Shown piece by piece: positions 62,105 through 64,000 of a stretch of DNA of 64,000 bases. The notes beneath the pieces were generated by a model that had not been told where the DNA came from, searched no databases, and saw only the letters and a program-made list of their open reading frames with translations. Each line of letters begins with the position of its first letter. The stretch's first letter is position 1. Origin of the DNA: Prunus persica (lineage: Eukaryota; Streptophyta; Magnoliopsida; Rosales; Rosaceae); contig NC_034015.1 of NCBI RefSeq assembly GCF_000346465.2, positions 22,196,462 to 22,260,461 on the forward strand, read 5' to 3'. A program made the translations under genes and the position numbers.

Positions 62105-63515
62105 CACTCCGTTTGGATGAAGGAATTGAAAATTACATATAATTCTAAAATAACGGAATGTAGATTTCTATCATTTCAAATTCTGGCAATGACGGAATGT
62201 ACATTTCTATCATTTTAGTGTTTGGATTTATGTATGTCTGACACTATGAAAATTGTGAAATGACACATATTTTGGTGGGAAAAAAAACTTGAGAATTTGA
62301 TGCCCCAATTTCCACAATGTTTTCCACACGTCATTTAATAAAGGCTTAATTATTGATATGCCCCTTGTGCTTCACCGAAAATCTCATTTTGCCTCATACA
62401 CTTCAAAATGAGTCAATATGCCCCATGTGCTTTATTTTTGTGTCCCCGTTACCCTCTTCTGTCAGTTTGGTCAGTAAAAATTGTTAACTTGCTTACGTGA
62501 CATAAGTATTTTAGATATTTTAGTTTTTAAAAAATTTCAAATTTTAAAAAACTGTTTATAAAAAAGAAAGTTCTTTAAAAAAAATAAAAATAAAGCCCCT
62601 AGCACCCGAATAGCCCCGCCACCACAACAACCCAAACCTTCCTCACCGCCACCCGCCGCCCCCAACCTAAGGCCACCACTCCACCATTTTTCAAATATGA
62701 TATCCCTACCCAGGTGATGCACCCACCCCAAACCATGAATAACAATCAATCCCAATCCACCTAGCCACTTTCAACCCCGAACCATACTCACCCCGAGCTG
62801 ACACCCCAAATCCACACCCAACCTTACAAATCCAATTTGCCCCCAGCCGTAGCCATCCCAACAAATTATCTGAACGCCAAAACCCCAAGGCGCAAGCACT
62901 TCTCTTATCTTCTCCAACTTGGTTTTATTTGATTTCATGCTTGTCATTTTCACATATTCTCTGTGCAGACATGAGGGTTATGCGATTGGAGTTTATAAAC
63001 AGTAAACTCATATTGAAGAACTTTATTTTGTTTTTTACTTTTTTACCATGGCAGAGGAGAAATCAGGGTGGTACGATGGAGAGGGAATGGTAAGCATGGG
63101 TTGGGGGTGGTTGTTGGTGATGGGGAAGGGTTGGGTTATGGTGGTGGGGGATTTATTTTTTCCCACTTTTCTAATTTATTTTATTATTAAAATGTTTTAA
63201 ATTGTTGAGAATTTTTAATAGTTAAAATTACTAAAATACCCATGCCACGTCAGCAAGTTAACGATTTTACTGGCCAAACTAACAGAATGAGGTAACGGGG
63301 GATGCAAAAATAAAGCACATTGGGCATATTGACTCAGTTTGAAGTATAGGGGCAAAGTAAGATTTTCGGAGAAGCACATGGGGCATATTAATAATTAAGC
63401 CTTTAATAAATTCCGCACTTAGTTGCCAACCAAGGGAATTGTCAATTTCTTCTCTTAAATTCCCGACTTTTAGCTAAATTTCAAGTTATTTTCCCTCTTC
63501 CAAACAGAGGGTTTA
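62105..63515. mobile_element. Older TIR element split by the MULE insertion
   Basis: The left end actccgtttggatgaaggaa and the minus-strand right end accctctgtttggaagagg are similar inverted ends. The two arms, about 230 bp and 110 bp, lie directly either side of the MULE and its duplication. Boundaries are approximate. Confidence 0.5.
62343..63401. mobile_element. Non-autonomous Mutator-like element with about 190-bp TIRs and 9-bp target-site duplication
   Basis: The two ends are long inverted copies starting ggcttaattatt, followed in both by atatgcccc, tgtgctt, gagtcaatatgccc, tttatttttg and gttaacttgct over roughly 180-190 bp. The flanks carry tttaataaa at 62334-62342 and 63402-63410, a perfect 9-bp duplication. 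The internal 700 bp has no transposase. This is the standard Mutator/MULE signature. Confidence 0.92.
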
Positions 63516-63622
63516 GTTTTCATTTTTTTTTGTCCTCCTTTCTCATTCATTAATTTTACATCACCACATATACATACTAACTTCTTGTAAGTGGGTTCTG
63601 GTGTGAAGTTTGAACGTCTTGA

Positions 63623-64000
63623 TTAGGGGTGCAAGTTGGATTGGAAAAATCTGATTCTTGCTAGTTCAGATTTGAAAATGTCCAATTTTGGCATGTCCAA
63701 ATTAGGGCTCGTCAATGGGCCGGGCTTTAAAAAGGAGAGAGAAAATACCGGACTGGGCCGGGCCAATTTTTTTAGAAAATTCAAAGCCCAAACCCGACCT
63801 ATGGGCCGAGCTTGAGAAGGCCCATCGGGCCGGGCCGGGCCTACTTCATTAAAAAAATCATAAACTTAATCATAAGGGCATTTTAGTCCAAATCTAAGAT
63901 TAAACTCACTTAATTCCAATATTTTCACATCAAACCAAATGCATAAAACATCCAATAAAGTCACACAACTTAATAAGATTTTTCACAAAAATAATAAAAC
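63623..64000. mobile_element. hAT-like termini running off the right edge
   Basis: Two left-end-like sequences, taggggtgcaagttgg (63623) and tagggctcgtcaatgggc (63703), resemble the TAGGG-type ends of hAT elements. The second continues into gggccgggc-rich subterminal DNA. Right ends lie outside the window, so element limits are unknown. Confidence 0.5.

Overview
This is a 64-kb stretch of a plant nuclear genome. The genes are split by many GT-AG introns, the intergenic DNA is AT-rich and full of small DNA transposons, and every recognisable protein is a plant family. The gene set (LEA_2, ARGOS-like, SKIP35, Rab GDI, MLO, ASHH3, MTHFR) closely matches, from memory, one block of Arabidopsis chromosome 2 (about At2g44060 to At2g44160). 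A eudicot is therefore well supported. A rosid or Rosaceae-type genome is my guess only.

Layout, left to right: (1) the last two coding exons of an unidentified + strand gene (97-783); (2) an APS2-type ADP-glucose pyrophosphorylase small-subunit homologue, + (2643-5323), with degenerate catalytic motifs; (3) a two-domain LEA_2 protein, + (8624-10383), whose stop codon lies in a second exon; (4) a repeat-rich gap with a minisatellite and a clean hAT-type element (11863-12740); (5) an ARGOS/ARL organ-size gene, + (18236-18583); (6) SKIP35, - (21865-26686); (7) a second repeat-rich gap with several TIR elements; (8) Rab GDP dissociation inhibitor, + (32278-36808), 13 coding exons; (9) MLO, - (38618-42870), 14 coding exons, first intron apparently GC-AG; (10) a 310-bp tandem duplication (43680-44298); (11) methylenetetrahydrofolate reductase, - (45176-49512), 10 coding exons; (12) ASHH3-type histone-lysine methyltransferase, - (53630-58868), 12 coding exons; (13) a nested-transposon region (59403-63401), with further hAT-like termini running off the right edge.

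The exon chains for APS2, LEA, SKIP35, GDI, MLO, MTHFR and ASHH3 were joined by hand. Each closes in frame without internal stops, which is strong evidence that these genes are intact. The genes are ordinary, independently regulated eukaryotic loci with diverse roles (starch-enzyme homologue, stress protein, organ growth, vesicle traffic, membrane receptor-like protein, folate/methionine metabolism, chromatin). There is no operon-like logic. I found no undescribed multi-gene system. The points most worth a second look are the likely pseudoenzyme, the GC-AG intron, the six-base terminal coding segment of the LEA gene, the block synteny with a local order change, and a set of young TIR elements with intact target-site duplications.
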